From the NCBI RefSeq assembly GCF_041435015.1, contig NZ_CP107989.1, positions 6,138,001 through 6,202,000 of the forward strand: a stretch of 64,000 nt of DNA, in the 5' to 3' direction. Below, piece by piece: positions 34,780-44,143 of the stretch; the stretch's first letter is position 1; each line of letters opens with the position of its first letter. The position numbers and the translations under genes were made by a program. The notes beneath the pieces were generated by a model. The model had not been told where the DNA came from. It did no database searches and saw only the letters and a program-made list of their open reading frames with translations. The DNA is from Streptomyces canus. Lineage in GTDB: Bacteria; Actinomycetota; Actinomycetes; Streptomycetales; Streptomycetaceae.

Positions 34780-35666
34780 CCTCGGCGACCCACCGCGCCA
34801 CCCGGGCGCCCTGGCTCTATCTCGCCCCCGCCCTGGTCGTCCTCGGCGGACTGCTCGTCTACCCCATCTACCAGCTCGGCCTGATCTCCCTCTTCCGGTA
34901 CACCCAGGCTCAGGTCAGCGGCGGGGAACCGACCACCTTCCAGGGGTTCGGGAACTACTCGGCGCTGTTCTCCGACCCGGAGTTCTGGCAGGTGCTGCTG
35001 GCCACCGTGCTGTTCGCGGCGGGCTGTGTCGCCTCGACGCTCGCCGTCGGGTGCGCGCTGGCGGTGCTCCTCACGCGCGTGCGTGCCGTGCCGCGGCTGG
35101 CGTTGATGCTGGCCGCGCTCGGAGCGTGGGCGACACCGGCCGTGACCGGTTCGACGGTCTGGCTGTTCCTCTTCGACCCCGACTTCGGCCCGGTGAACCG
35201 GATTCTGGGGCTCGGCGACCACTCCTGGACGTACGGGCGGCTCAGCGCCTTCTTCCTCGTCCTGCTCGAAGTCGTCTGGTGCTCCTTCCCGTTCGTGATG
35301 GTCACGGTCTACGCCGGGATCCGCGCCGTACCGGCCGAGGTGCTGGAGGCCGCCGCGCTGGACGGTGCCTCGCAGTGGCGGATCTGGCGGTCGGTGCTCG
35401 CGCCGATGCTGCGGCCGATCCTGACCGTCGTCACGATCCAGTCGGTCATCTGGGACTTCAAGGTCTTCACCCAGATCTACGTCATGACGAACGGCGGCGG
35501 TATCGCGGGCCAGAACCTCGTCCTGAACGTCTACGCCTACCAGCAGGCGTTCGCCTCCTCGCAGTACAGCCTCGGCTCGGCGATCGGAGTCGTGATGCTG
35601 CTGATCCTGCTCGCCGTGACGCTCGGGTACCTGAGGCTGCTCCACCGCCAGGGGGAGGAACTGTGA
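34776..35666 (+). CDS. Carbohydrate ABC permease, MalF-type
   Basis: 296 residues, six membrane helices (first: WLYLAPALVVLGGLLVYPIY). EAA loop EAAALDGASQWRIWRSVLAP. The GTG start overlaps the preceding stop (GTGA), and its own stop overlaps the next GTG, so the operon is fully coupled. No ATPase gene is present; a shared ATPase such as MsiK is presumed. Confidence 0.92.
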   Translation: MTSATHRATRAPWLYLAPALVVLGGLLVYPIYQLGLISLFRYTQAQVSGGEPTTFQGFGNYSALFSDPEFWQVLLATVLFAAGCVASTLAVGCALAVLLTRVRAVPRLALMLAALGAWATPAVTGSTVWLFLFDPDFGPVNRILGLGDHSWTYGRLSAFFLVLLEVVWCSFPFVMVTVYAGIRAVPAEVLEAAALDGASQWRIWRSVLAPMLRPILTVVTIQSVIWDFKVFTQIYVMTNGGGIAGQNLVLNVYAYQQAFASSQYSLGSAIGVVMLLILLAVTLGYLRLLHRQGEEL

Positions 35667-36496
35667 ACCTTCTACGGCGTCCCTGGCGGCTGGCCGCGGA
35701 GGCCTCGGCGTTCCTCATCGCCCTGGTGGTCGCCTTCCCCCTCTACTGGATGGTGCTCAGCGCCTTCAAACCGGCCGGAGAGATCGAGTCGTCCGAGCCC
35801 CGGCCCTGGACCCTCGCGCCCTCGCTGGATTCCTTCCGGCGGGTGTTCGGACAGCAGGATTTCGGTCGGTATTTCGTCAACAGCCTTGTTGTCGCGTGCA
35901 GTGTCGTGATCGTCTCGGCGTTGATCGCGTTTCTCGCGGCGACCGCCGTGACACGATTCCGCTTCCGCTTCCGGACCACCTTGCTGATCATGTTTCTGGT
36001 GGCCCAGATGGTGCCCGTGGAGGCCCTCACCATCCCCTTGTTCTTCCAGATGCGGGACTTCGGTCTGCTGAACACGCTGGGCTCGCTGATCCTGCCCCAC
36101 ATCGCCTTCTCGCTGCCCTTCGCGATCTGGATGCTGAGGGGGTTCGTGAAGGCCGTACCGGAGGCTTTGGAGGAGGCCGCGTACATCGACGGGGCCAGCC
36201 GTGCGCGATTCCTGTGGCAGATTCTCTTCCCCCTCGTCCTCCCCGGCCTGGTGGCCACGAGCGTGTTCTCCTTCATCTCGGCCTGGAACGATTTCCTCTT
36301 CGCCAAGTCGTTCATCATCAGCGACACTTCGCAGTCCACCCTGCCGATGGCCCTGCTGGTCTTCTACAAGCCGGACGAGCCGGACTGGGGCGGGGTCATG
36401 GCCGCGTCGACGGTGATGACGATTCCGGTGCTGGTGTTCTTCGTACTCGTACAGCGACGTCTGGTCTCGGGGCTGGGCGGAGCGGTTAAGGACTGA
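35663..36496 (+). CDS. Carbohydrate ABC permease, MalG-type
   Basis: 277 residues, six membrane helices, EAA loop EEAAYIDGASRARFLWQILF. GTG start overlaps the upstream stop; GGGGGAGG lies 5 nt before it. FPLYWMVLSAFKP near the N-terminus is typical of MalG-type subunits. Confidence 0.92.
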   Translation: MNLLRRPWRLAAEASAFLIALVVAFPLYWMVLSAFKPAGEIESSEPRPWTLAPSLDSFRRVFGQQDFGRYFVNSLVVACSVVIVSALIAFLAATAVTRFRFRFRTTLLIMFLVAQMVPVEALTIPLFFQMRDFGLLNTLGSLILPHIAFSLPFAIWMLRGFVKAVPEALEEAAYIDGASRARFLWQILFPLVLPGLVATSVFSFISAWNDFLFAKSFIISDTSQSTLPMALLVFYKPDEPDWGGVMAASTVMTIPVLVFFVLVQRRLVSGLGGAVKD

Positions 36497-36497
36497 C

Positions 36498-38129
36498 GTG
36501 ACTTCACTGATTCCGGCGCCGTCGAGCGTCGGCGCCCCCGGCGGGCGGCCGTTCGTCCTCGACGAGGACACCGAGATCGAGGCCGGCCGGGGCGCCGCAG
36601 GCGTGGCCCGCTGGCTGCGCACCACGGTCGGCGCGGCGACGGGCCTGCCGCTGGAGCCGTACGCCTCCGGCACAAGCCGCATCCTGCTGCGGATCGCGCC
36701 GTCCCTCGCCGACGAACTCGGCAGCCCCGAGGCGTACCGCCTCACCGTGGACGAGCACACCGTCGTCATCGACGGGGCCGGCCGGGAGGGCTTGTTCTAC
36801 GGCGCCCAGACCTTCCGTCAGCTGCTCGGCCCCGCCGCCTTCCGTCGCGCCCCCGTCACCTCCGGGCGCGCCTGGGAGGTCCCCCCGGTCACCATCGGCG
36901 ACGCCCCCCGATTCCGCTGGCGCGGCCTCATGCTCGACGTGGCCCGGCACTTCATGCCCAAGGACGGGGTCCTGCGCTACCTCGACCTGATGGCCGCGCA
37001 CAAACTCAACGTCTTCCACTTCCACTTGACGGACGACCAGGGCTGGCGGATCGAGATCAAGAGGTACCCCCGGCTCACCGAGGTGGGCTCATGGCGGGCG
37101 CGTACCAAATTCGGCCACGGGGCCTCACCGCTGTGGGAGGAGAAGCCGCACGGTGGCTTCTACACCCAGGACGACATCCGGGAGATCGTCGCCTACGCCG
37201 CCGAACGGCATATCACCGTCGTCCCCGAAATCGACGTACCCGGACACTCGCAGGCCGCCATCACCGCGTACCCGGAACTCGGCAACACCGACGTCATCGA
37301 CACGACCTCCCTCACGGTCTGGGACAGCTGGGGCATCTCTCTGAACGTACTCGCCCCCACTGACAACACCCTGCGCTTCTACGAGGGCGTGTTCGAGGAA
37401 CTGCTGGAGCTGTTCCCCTCCGAGTTCATTCACATCGGCGGCGACGAATGCGCCAAGGAGCAGTGGCGGGAGTCGCCCCTCGTCCAGGCCCGTATCGAAG
37501 AACTCGCCCTCGAGGACGAGGACGCGTTGCAGTCCTGGTTCATCGGACACTTCGACAAGTGGCTCTCCGCGCGCGGGCGCAGGCTCATCGGCTGGGACGA
37601 GATCCTGGAGGGCGGGCTGGCCGAAGGCGCGGCGGTCTCGTCCTGGCGCGGCTACGCGGCCGGCATCGCGGCCGCCCGCGCGGGCCACGACGTCGTCATG
37701 TGCCCCGAGCAGCAGGTGTACCTGGACTACCGGCAGGACGCGGGCGCGGACGAGCCGGTCCCCATCGCCTACGTCCGCACCCTGGAGGACGTCTATCGGT
37801 TCGAGCCCGTTCCACCGGAGTTGACGCCCGAGGAGGCCGCGCACGTCCTCGGCGCGCAGGCCAACGTGTGGACCGAGGTGATGGAGGACCAGGGGCGCGT
37901 CGACTACCAGACCTTCCCCCGGCTGGCGGCCTTCGCCGAAGTGGCCTGGAGTCCTCTGCCCGCCCCCGCGGAGCGGGACTTCGCCGACTTCGAACGGCGG
38001 ATGGCAGCCCACTACGAGCTGCTCGACGCCCTGGGGGTCGGCTACCGGCCGCCCACGGGGCCGCTGCCGTGGCAGAAGCGGCCCGGTGTGCTCGGCCGGC
38101 CGATCGAGGGAGCGCCTCCGAACAGGTAA
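36498..38129 (+). CDS. GH20 beta-N-acetylhexosaminidase, cytoplasmic
   Basis: 543 residues. N-terminal GH20b domain (about 1-135), then the catalytic barrel: FRWRGLMLDVARHFMPKD, HFHLTDDQGWRIEIKRYP and HIGGDECAKEQW, whose Asp-Glu pair is the catalytic polarising Asp and acid Glu. WSSWRGY-like SSWRGYAAG and VWTEVM follow. No signal peptide, so it cleaves imported chito-oligosaccharides in the cytoplasm. The GTG lies 1 nt after the permease stop. Likely the SCO2943 orthologue. Confidence 0.94.
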   Translation: MTSLIPAPSSVGAPGGRPFVLDEDTEIEAGRGAAGVARWLRTTVGAATGLPLEPYASGTSRILLRIAPSLADELGSPEAYRLTVDEHTVVIDGAGREGLFYGAQTFRQLLGPAAFRRAPVTSGRAWEVPPVTIGDAPRFRWRGLMLDVARHFMPKDGVLRYLDLMAAHKLNVFHFHLTDDQGWRIEIKRYPRLTEVGSWRARTKFGHGASPLWEEKPHGGFYTQDDIREIVAYAAERHITVVPEIDVPGHSQAAITAYPELGNTDVIDTTSLTVWDSWGISLNVLAPTDNTLRFYEGVFEELLELFPSEFIHIGGDECAKEQWRESPLVQARIEELALEDEDALQSWFIGHFDKWLSARGRRLIGWDEILEGGLAEGAAVSSWRGYAAGIAAARAGHDVVMCPEQQVYLDYRQDAGADEPVPIAYVRTLEDVYRFEPVPPELTPEEAAHVLGAQANVWTEVMEDQGRVDYQTFPRLAAFAEVAWSPLPAPAERDFADFERRMAAHYELLDALGVGYRPPTGPLPWQKRPGVLGRPIEGAPPNR

Positions 38130-38366
38130 GGGAAAAAGAGCCCTAAGGGTCACCGAAGAGTGTCAATCGGTATGTGCAGGTGATCCCGTGCGAAAACGGA
38201 CCATCTCCCTGATGGGGCGGGCGAATGCCGCCGAACGCCTCCTAGCGGACCCCTGTCTTCGCGTGTTGCGAAGATGTGCCAGAGTTGCCACGTCCGCCCT
38301 GTCAGCACGTACCGTACGGCAGCAACAGGGCAGGACCAGGTGGGGCAGCGGGAAGGGGCAGCCGGT

Positions 38367-39260
38367 TTGACCACGCACACACCGCAGGCGGCGCAGGCCG
38401 TCACGCTGCCCACGACGCTGGACGAGGCCGTGGCGGCCCTCACCGCCATGCCCGCCGCCGTGCCCGTCGCCGGCGGCACCGACCTGATGGCCGCCGTCAA
38501 CTCCGGACAGCTCAGGCCGGCCGCTCTCGTCGGCCTCGGCCGCATCAGCGAGATCCGCGGCTGGCAGTACCAGGACGGCCACGCGCTCCTCGGCGCCGGA
38601 CTCACGCACGCGCGCATGGGCCGCCCCGACTTCGCCGCCCTCATCCCCGCGCTCGCGGCCGCCGCCCGCGCCGCCGGTCCGCCGCAGATCCGCAACGCGG
38701 GCACCCTGGGCGGCAACATCGCCTCGGCGGCTCCGACCGGCGACGCGCTGCCCGTCCTCGCCGCCCTCGAAGCCACGTTGATCATCGCGGGCCCGGACGG
38801 AGCCCGTCGGGAGATGCCGGTCTCGCACCTGCTGGCCGGCATGGAGATGCTGCGCGCGGGCGAGCTCATCGGCTACGTGCGCGTGCCGCTGCTGCACGCC
38901 CCGCAGGTCTTCCTCAAGGTCACCGGCCGCACCGGCCCGGGCCGCGCGATGGCCTCCGTCGCGCTGGTCCTCGACCCGGCCCGGCGCGGGGTCAGGTGCG
39001 CCGTCGGTGCCATAGCGCCGATGCCGCTGCGGCCCCTGGACGCCGAGCAGTGGGTCGCCCGGCTCATCGACTGGGACAACAACCGCGCGATCGTCCCGGA
39101 GGCCCTGGAGGCCTTCGGCGAGTACGTGTCCGCGGCCTGCATCCCCGACCCGGCACCGGCCGCGGACGGCTCCGTGCCGCAGCATCCGCCCGCAGTACTG
39201 CACCTGCGGCGCACTGTCGCCGCGCTGGCCCGACGAGCACTGGGGAGGGCACTTTCGTGA
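38367..39260 (+). CDS. Molybdenum hydroxylase FAD-binding subunit
   Basis: 297 residues. FAD-binding domain of the xanthine dehydrogenase/CO dehydrogenase medium subunit type: VPVAGGTDLMAAVNSGQLRP (FAD pyrophosphate loop) and RNAGTLGGNIASAAPTGDAL. TTG start chosen because AAGGGG lies 8 nt upstream. First of four overlapping genes. The upstream 237 bp hold no gene; GTACCGTAC and nearby CTGTC..CAG form a small dyad. Confidence 0.88.
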   Translation: MTTHTPQAAQAVTLPTTLDEAVAALTAMPAAVPVAGGTDLMAAVNSGQLRPAALVGLGRISEIRGWQYQDGHALLGAGLTHARMGRPDFAALIPALAAAARAAGPPQIRNAGTLGGNIASAAPTGDALPVLAALEATLIIAGPDGARREMPVSHLLAGMEMLRAGELIGYVRVPLLHAPQVFLKVTGRTGPGRAMASVALVLDPARRGVRCAVGAIAPMPLRPLDAEQWVARLIDWDNNRAIVPEALEAFGEYVSAACIPDPAPAADGSVPQHPPAVLHLRRTVAALARRALGRALS

Positions 39261-41014
39261 CCGACGACCAGCACGGAGAGGGCACGCCCCGGGCCGCCGG
39301 CCGCTGGGACCCGCTGCCCCAGGGTGACTACGACGACGGCGCGACCGCCTTCGTGAAGCTCCCCGAGGGAGGCATCGACGCCCTCCTGGCCTCCGCCGAC
39401 AGCCCGCTCGCCGCGCCCGGTCACGGCTATGTGCCGCCGCAGATAACGGCCACGCCGGGCGACGGGACCGACCCGGCGGCCCCGGCCGGCTGGGCCGTGC
39501 CGGCCGAGGGCGCGCAGTGGCCCGACCCGAGCACCCTGCCGCAGGGCCAGACCGGGCAGTTCACGTACAACCCCGCGACCACCCAGCAGTGGAACGTCGA
39601 GGACACCGCGGCCGCGCCCGCGCCGGGTCACGACGTCACCGGACAGTGGTCGATCCCCGTCGCCGGCGGCGACCTCCCGGACGAATCGGGCGAGTTCACC
39701 ACGTCGTCCCTGGTCGAGCAGTGGGGCGGCACCCCTCCGGCGACCCTGCCGGGCGGCGCGGCCGCGCCCTGGGCGACGCAGCCGGCCCAGCCATGGGGGG
39801 ACCAGCCCCAGGACGGCCCGGGAGCGGGACCCGAGCACGGTGGCGGCTTCGACAACGGTCACGGTGGGGCGGTGGGCGACGGCCACCCCGGTCCGCTGGG
39901 CGACAGCCACGCGCACGTGCCCGCCGGTGACGGACCGGCTGGTGACGGGCACGCCGTCACGGCGGACGACCCGCACCTGCCGTCCGCCGCGCACCCCGGA
40001 AGTCACGCGGTCGCCGACGCGCCGCGGCGGTCCGAGCCGGACGAGACGTCCCACGAGGCGGCACCCGACTCCGCACAGTCGCACGCCGACAGCAACGGCC
40101 ATGGCATCGGTCTCGCCGAGCCCTACGGGGACAGCCCCTCCGCAACCGCCTCACAGCCCTCTCCCGGCCCCGGTGAGGCATCGGCGCCCCCAAGAGTCTC
40201 CGAGGGCGCCGAAGAGGCCGTGGAAGCCGCTGACGGCCCCGCCGAGCCCGGCGCGGAGCACGCCCCGGCCGACGGCGGCGACGAACCGGGTCCGGAGGCC
40301 GCGGAGGAGCACGCGAGCGACTCCGACGAGAACCCCGGCGACCAGGCCCCCGCGCTCCCCGGCGAGGAACACCCCCTCGCCTCCTACGTCCTGCGCGTCA
40401 ACGGCGTCGACCGCCCCGTCACCGACGCCTGGATCGGCGAGTCGCTGCTCTACGTGCTGCGCGAGCGGCTCGGGCTCGCCGGCGCCAAGGACGGCTGCTC
40501 GCAGGGCGAGTGCGGGGCGTGCAACGTCCAGGTCGACGGGCGGCTCGTCGCCTCCTGCCTGGTGCCCGCGGTGACCGCCGCCGGCAGCGAGGTCCGTACC
40601 GTCGAGGGCCTCGCCGAGGACGGCCGGCCCTCCGACGTGCAGCGGGCGCTCGCCCGGTGCGGCGCCGTGCAGTGCGGCTTCTGCGTGCCGGGCATGGCGA
40701 TGACCGTGCACGACCTGCTGGAGGGCAACCCCGCGCCCACCGAGCTGGAGACCCGCCAGGCGCTGTGCGGCAACCTCTGCCGCTGCTCCGGCTACCGGGG
40801 TGTCGTCGACGCCGTCAAGGATGTCGTCGCCGAGCGTGAGGCACACGCGACGGGCGACGGTGAGACGGACGGCGACGAGGCACGTATCCCGCATCAGGCG
40901 GGCCCCGGAGGCGGAAGCGTCCACCCGTCGGCGTTCGACTCCCCGGGGTTCCCGGGCACCGCCGGACCGCATGAGCAGGCACACGGACAGGGACAGGACG
41001 GAGGCCAGGCGTGA
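39257..41014 (+). CDS. Molybdenum hydroxylase [2Fe-2S] subunit with ~370-residue disordered N-terminus
   Basis: 585 residues. Only about 378-545 is the expected Fe-S subunit: YVLRVNGVDRPVTDAWIGES, the plant-type ferredoxin cluster CSQGECGAC...C and the second cluster domain CGFCVPGMAMT...CGNLCRCSGYRG. The first ~375 residues are low complexity, rich in Gly, Ala, Pro, Asp, Glu and His, with Trp-Gly motifs (QWGGTPP, QPWGDQPQ). Family members are usually 160-200 residues. GTG overlaps the FAD-subunit stop, and no frameshift is needed. The extension has typical coding bias, so it appears real. Confidence 0.88.
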   Translation: MTDDQHGEGTPRAAGRWDPLPQGDYDDGATAFVKLPEGGIDALLASADSPLAAPGHGYVPPQITATPGDGTDPAAPAGWAVPAEGAQWPDPSTLPQGQTGQFTYNPATTQQWNVEDTAAAPAPGHDVTGQWSIPVAGGDLPDESGEFTTSSLVEQWGGTPPATLPGGAAAPWATQPAQPWGDQPQDGPGAGPEHGGGFDNGHGGAVGDGHPGPLGDSHAHVPAGDGPAGDGHAVTADDPHLPSAAHPGSHAVADAPRRSEPDETSHEAAPDSAQSHADSNGHGIGLAEPYGDSPSATASQPSPGPGEASAPPRVSEGAEEAVEAADGPAEPGAEHAPADGGDEPGPEAAEEHASDSDENPGDQAPALPGEEHPLASYVLRVNGVDRPVTDAWIGESLLYVLRERLGLAGAKDGCSQGECGACNVQVDGRLVASCLVPAVTAAGSEVRTVEGLAEDGRPSDVQRALARCGAVQCGFCVPGMAMTVHDLLEGNPAPTELETRQALCGNLCRCSGYRGVVDAVKDVVAEREAHATGDGETDGDEARIPHQAGPGGGSVHPSAFDSPGFPGTAGPHEQAHGQGQDGGQA

Positions 41015-43320
41015 GCAACGAAGCCGCCACCGCGACCACCGCCGCGGAGGCAGCACCCGCCCCCGAGCCGATTCCGCACGGCATCGGCGTCTCTCTGCCG
41101 CCCGCCGACGCCCGCGCGAAGACCGAGGGCACCTTCCCGTACGCGGCCGACCTGTGGGCCGAGGGCCTGCTGTGGGCGGCCGTCCTGCGCTCGCCCCACG
41201 CGCACGCGCGCATCGTGTCCATCGACACCTCCCACGCGCGTGAGATGCCCGGAGTCCGTGCGGTCGTCACGCACGAGGACGTGCCCGGCAGCCCGGTGCA
41301 CGGCCGCGGCAGGGCCGACCGTCCGGTCTTCGCCTCCGAGGTCGTACGCCATCACGGCGAGCCCATCGCCGCCGTCGCCGCCGACCACCCCGACACCGCG
41401 CGCATGGCCGCGGCCGCCGTCATCGTCGAGTACGAGGTCCTCGAGCCGGTCACGGACCCGGAGCAGGCCTTCGAGGCCGAGCCCCTGCACCCCGACGGCA
41501 ACCTGGTCCGGCACATCCCGCTCCAGCACGGCGACCCCTCCGCGACCGGCGAGATCGTCGTCGAGGGCCAGTACCGCATCGGCCGCCAGGACCCCGCCCC
41601 CATCGGCGCCGAGGCCGGCCTCGCCGTGCCCCGTCCCGACGGCGGCGTCGAGCTCTACCTGGCCTCCACCGACCCGCACGCGGACCGCGACACGGCCGCC
41701 GCCTGCTACGGACTCGAGCCCGAGCGCGTCAAGGTCGTCGTCACCGGCGTCCCCGGCGCCACCGCCGACCGCGAGGACCAGGGCTTCCAGCTCCCGCTCG
41801 GCCTCCTCGCGCTCAAGACCGGCTGCCCGGTCAAGCTGACGGCCACGCGCGAGGAGTCCTTCCTCGGCCATGTGCACCGTCATCCCACCCTGCTGAGATA
41901 CCGCCACCACGCCGACGCCGAGGGCAAGCTGGTCAAGGTCGAGGCGCAGATCCTGCTCGACGCGGGCGCCTACGCCGACACCTCCTCGGAGGCCCTGGCC
42001 GCCGCCGTGGGCTTCGCCTGCGGGCCGTACGTCGTCCCGAACGCCTTCATCGAGGGCTGGGCCGTCCGCACCAACAACCCGCCCTCCGGCCATGTCCGCG
42101 GGGAGGGCGCGATGCAGGTGTGCGCCGCCTACGAGGCGCAGATGGACAAGCTGGCCAAGAAGCTGGGCGTCGACCCGGCCGAACTGCGTCTGCGCAACGC
42201 CCTCGCCACCGGCGACATACTCCCGACCGGCCAGACGGTCACCTGCCCCGCGCCGGTCGCCGAACTGCTCCAGGCCGTACGCGACTTCCCGCTGCCCGCC
42301 CTCCCCAAGGACACCCCCGAGGACGAGTGGCTGCTGCCCGGCGGCCCCGAGGGCGCGGGCGAACCGGGCGCGATCCGCAGGGGTGTCGGCTACGGCCTCG
42401 GCATGGTGCACATGCTCGGCGCGGAGGGCGCGGACGAGGTCTCCACGGCGACCGTACGGGTCCAGGACGGCGTCGCCACGGTGCTCTGCGCGGCCGTCGA
42501 GACCGGCCAGGGGTTCACCACCCTGGCCCGCCAGATCGTCCAGGAGACGCTCGGGATCGACGAGGTCCATGTGGCCCCCGTCGACACCGACCAGCCCCCC
42601 GCCGGGCCGGGCTGCCGCGGCCGGCACACCTGGGTCTCGGGCGGCGCGGTCGAGCGCGCGGCCAAGATGGTCCGCACCCAGCTGCTCCAGCCCCTGGCCC
42701 ACAAGTTCGGCATGTCCACCGAACTGCTCCAGATCACCGACGGCAAGATCACCTCGTACGACGGAGTCCTGTCGACGACCGTCACCGAGGCCATGGACGG
42801 CAAGGAACTGTGGGCCACCGCCCAGTGCCGGCCGCACCCGACGGAACCCCTCAACGAGGCCGGCCAGGGCGACGCCTTCGTCGGCATGGCGTTCTGCGCG
42901 ATCCGCGCGGTGGTCGACGTCGACATCGAACTCGGCTCCGTCCGTGTGGTCGAGCTCGCGCTCGCCCAGGACGTCGGCCGGATCCTCAACCCCGCCCAGC
43001 TGGAGGCCCGTATCGAAGCGGGCGTCACCCAGGGAGTCGGGATAGCGCTCACGGAGAACCTGCGCAGCGCGCGCGGGCTGATCCGCCACCCGGACCTCAC
43101 CGGGTACGCCCTGCCGACGGCCCTGGACGCGCCGGAGATCCGGATCGTCAAGCTGGTCGAGGAACGGGACGTGGTCGCCCCGTTCGGGGCGAAGGCGGCC
43201 AGCGCGGTGCCGGTGGTCACGTCCCCGGCGGCCGTCGCGTCGGCCGTACGGGCCGCGACGGGCCGTCCCGTGAACCGGCTCCCGATACGCCCGCAGGCCG
43301 CGGTCGTGACCGACCGATGA
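41011..43320 (+). CDS. Molybdenum hydroxylase molybdopterin-binding subunit
   Basis: 769 residues. The N-terminal a/b hammerhead (KTEGTFPYAADLWAEGLLWA) precedes Mo-cofactor domains: RVKVVVTGVPGATADRED, VRGEGAMQVCAAYEAQMDKL, VETGQGFTTLARQIVQETLG and the C-terminal NEAGQGDAFVGMAF-type region. The catalytic Glu position is not certain by eye. With the FAD and Fe-S subunits it forms a xanthine-dehydrogenase-like enzyme; the substrate (purine, aldehyde or other) is unknown. GTG overlaps the upstream stop. Confidence 0.9.
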   Translation: MSNEAATATTAAEAAPAPEPIPHGIGVSLPPADARAKTEGTFPYAADLWAEGLLWAAVLRSPHAHARIVSIDTSHAREMPGVRAVVTHEDVPGSPVHGRGRADRPVFASEVVRHHGEPIAAVAADHPDTARMAAAAVIVEYEVLEPVTDPEQAFEAEPLHPDGNLVRHIPLQHGDPSATGEIVVEGQYRIGRQDPAPIGAEAGLAVPRPDGGVELYLASTDPHADRDTAAACYGLEPERVKVVVTGVPGATADREDQGFQLPLGLLALKTGCPVKLTATREESFLGHVHRHPTLLRYRHHADAEGKLVKVEAQILLDAGAYADTSSEALAAAVGFACGPYVVPNAFIEGWAVRTNNPPSGHVRGEGAMQVCAAYEAQMDKLAKKLGVDPAELRLRNALATGDILPTGQTVTCPAPVAELLQAVRDFPLPALPKDTPEDEWLLPGGPEGAGEPGAIRRGVGYGLGMVHMLGAEGADEVSTATVRVQDGVATVLCAAVETGQGFTTLARQIVQETLGIDEVHVAPVDTDQPPAGPGCRGRHTWVSGGAVERAAKMVRTQLLQPLAHKFGMSTELLQITDGKITSYDGVLSTTVTEAMDGKELWATAQCRPHPTEPLNEAGQGDAFVGMAFCAIRAVVDVDIELGSVRVVELALAQDVGRILNPAQLEARIEAGVTQGVGIALTENLRSARGLIRHPDLTGYALPTALDAPEIRIVKLVEERDVVAPFGAKAASAVPVVTSPAAVASAVRAATGRPVNRLPIRPQAAVVTDR

Positions 43321-43445
43321 GTTCCTCCGGCCAGGAGCCCCGCGAGTACGAACCGCCGCCCGGCCTGGGCAAGCTGGCGCTGTGGATCCTGCTGTTCGTG
43401 GTGGCGGCCATCGTGGTCGTGGTGGGCGGCGTGTACTTCGCGTGA
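43317..43445 (+). CDS. Small single-pass membrane protein, hydroxylase operon
   Basis: 42 residues: a short hydrophilic N-terminus (EYEPPPGLGKLA) and one membrane helix, LWILLFVVAAIVVVVGGVYF. ATG overlaps the Mo-subunit stop (ATGA) and its TGA overlaps the next ATG, so it is part of the coupled operon. Possibly anchors the enzyme complex; no family known to me. Confidence 0.75.
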   Translation: MSSSGQEPREYEPPPGLGKLALWILLFVVAAIVVVVGGVYFA

Positions 43446-44011
43446 TGCGCGGCGTCGTGCTGGTCACCGGTGATGGGGGCACCTCCCGCGCCCTTTAGGC
43501 GGCGGGGGAGGCGGCCGGTAAATCCACGGTGGCGCAGGCGCTGGCCGAGCGGTTGCCGAGGGCGGCGCATGTCCGCGGGGACGTGTTCCGGCGGATGATC
43601 GTGTCGGGGCGGGCGGAGTACCGGCCCGGCGCCTCCGGAGAGGCTTCGGCTCAACTCCGTCTGCGGTACCGGTTGTCGGCCGCGACGGCGGACGCGTACG
43701 CCGAGTCCGGGTTCACGGCCGTCGTACGGGACGTGGTGCTGGGAGAGGACCTGACGGCGTACGTCGGGCTGGTCCGGAGCCGGCCGCTGTACGTCGTCGT
43801 CCTGGCACCGGATCCCGGGACGGTGGCCGCCCGGGAGGCCGGCCGGGCGAAGACGGGCTACGACGGCGAGGCCTGGACGATCCCCGCGCTGGACGAGGCG
43901 CTGCGGACGTCGACTCCGCGGATCGGCCTGTGGCTGGACACCTCCGCACTGACCCCTGCGCAGACGGTGGAGGCGATTCTCGCGGGGCGGGAACGTGCGA
44001 GGGTGCTCTGA
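43445..44011 (+). pseudogene. P-loop kinase gene interrupted by a palindromic element in the Walker A region
   Basis: The frame starts MRGVVLVTG, then reads DGGTSRAL and stops (TAG at 43496-43498). In the same frame after the stop it resumes at AAGKSTVAQALAERL and continues for 160+ residues (HVRGDVFRRMIV; YVVVLAPDPGTVAAREAGR), a predicted nucleoside/antibiotic-type kinase. The nonsense segment is a GC palindrome of about 39 bp. A GTG at 43529 could restart translation, but the product would lack the P-loop. ATG overlaps the upstream stop. Confidence 0.75.
43474..43512 (+). repeat. REP-like palindrome inserted in kinase gene
   Basis: TGGGGGCACCTCCCGC and GGCGGGGGAGG arms around CCCTTTA resemble the dispersed GGGGGCACCTCCC/GGGGGAGG palindromes that are common between Streptomyces genes. 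Here it sits inside a coding region, in frame, bringing a TAG stop. Confidence 0.65.
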
Positions 44012-44143
44012 CGTCTCCTTGATACGGGGGCGTTGTCAGTGGTGGCGCGTAGTGTTTCGAGCAGTGGGGGACGAGCGCAGGCCCGACGGGTTCGCCGTGC
44101 CGTGCCCGGCCAGGGGACTGCGTACGAAGCACACGGGGGAGCC

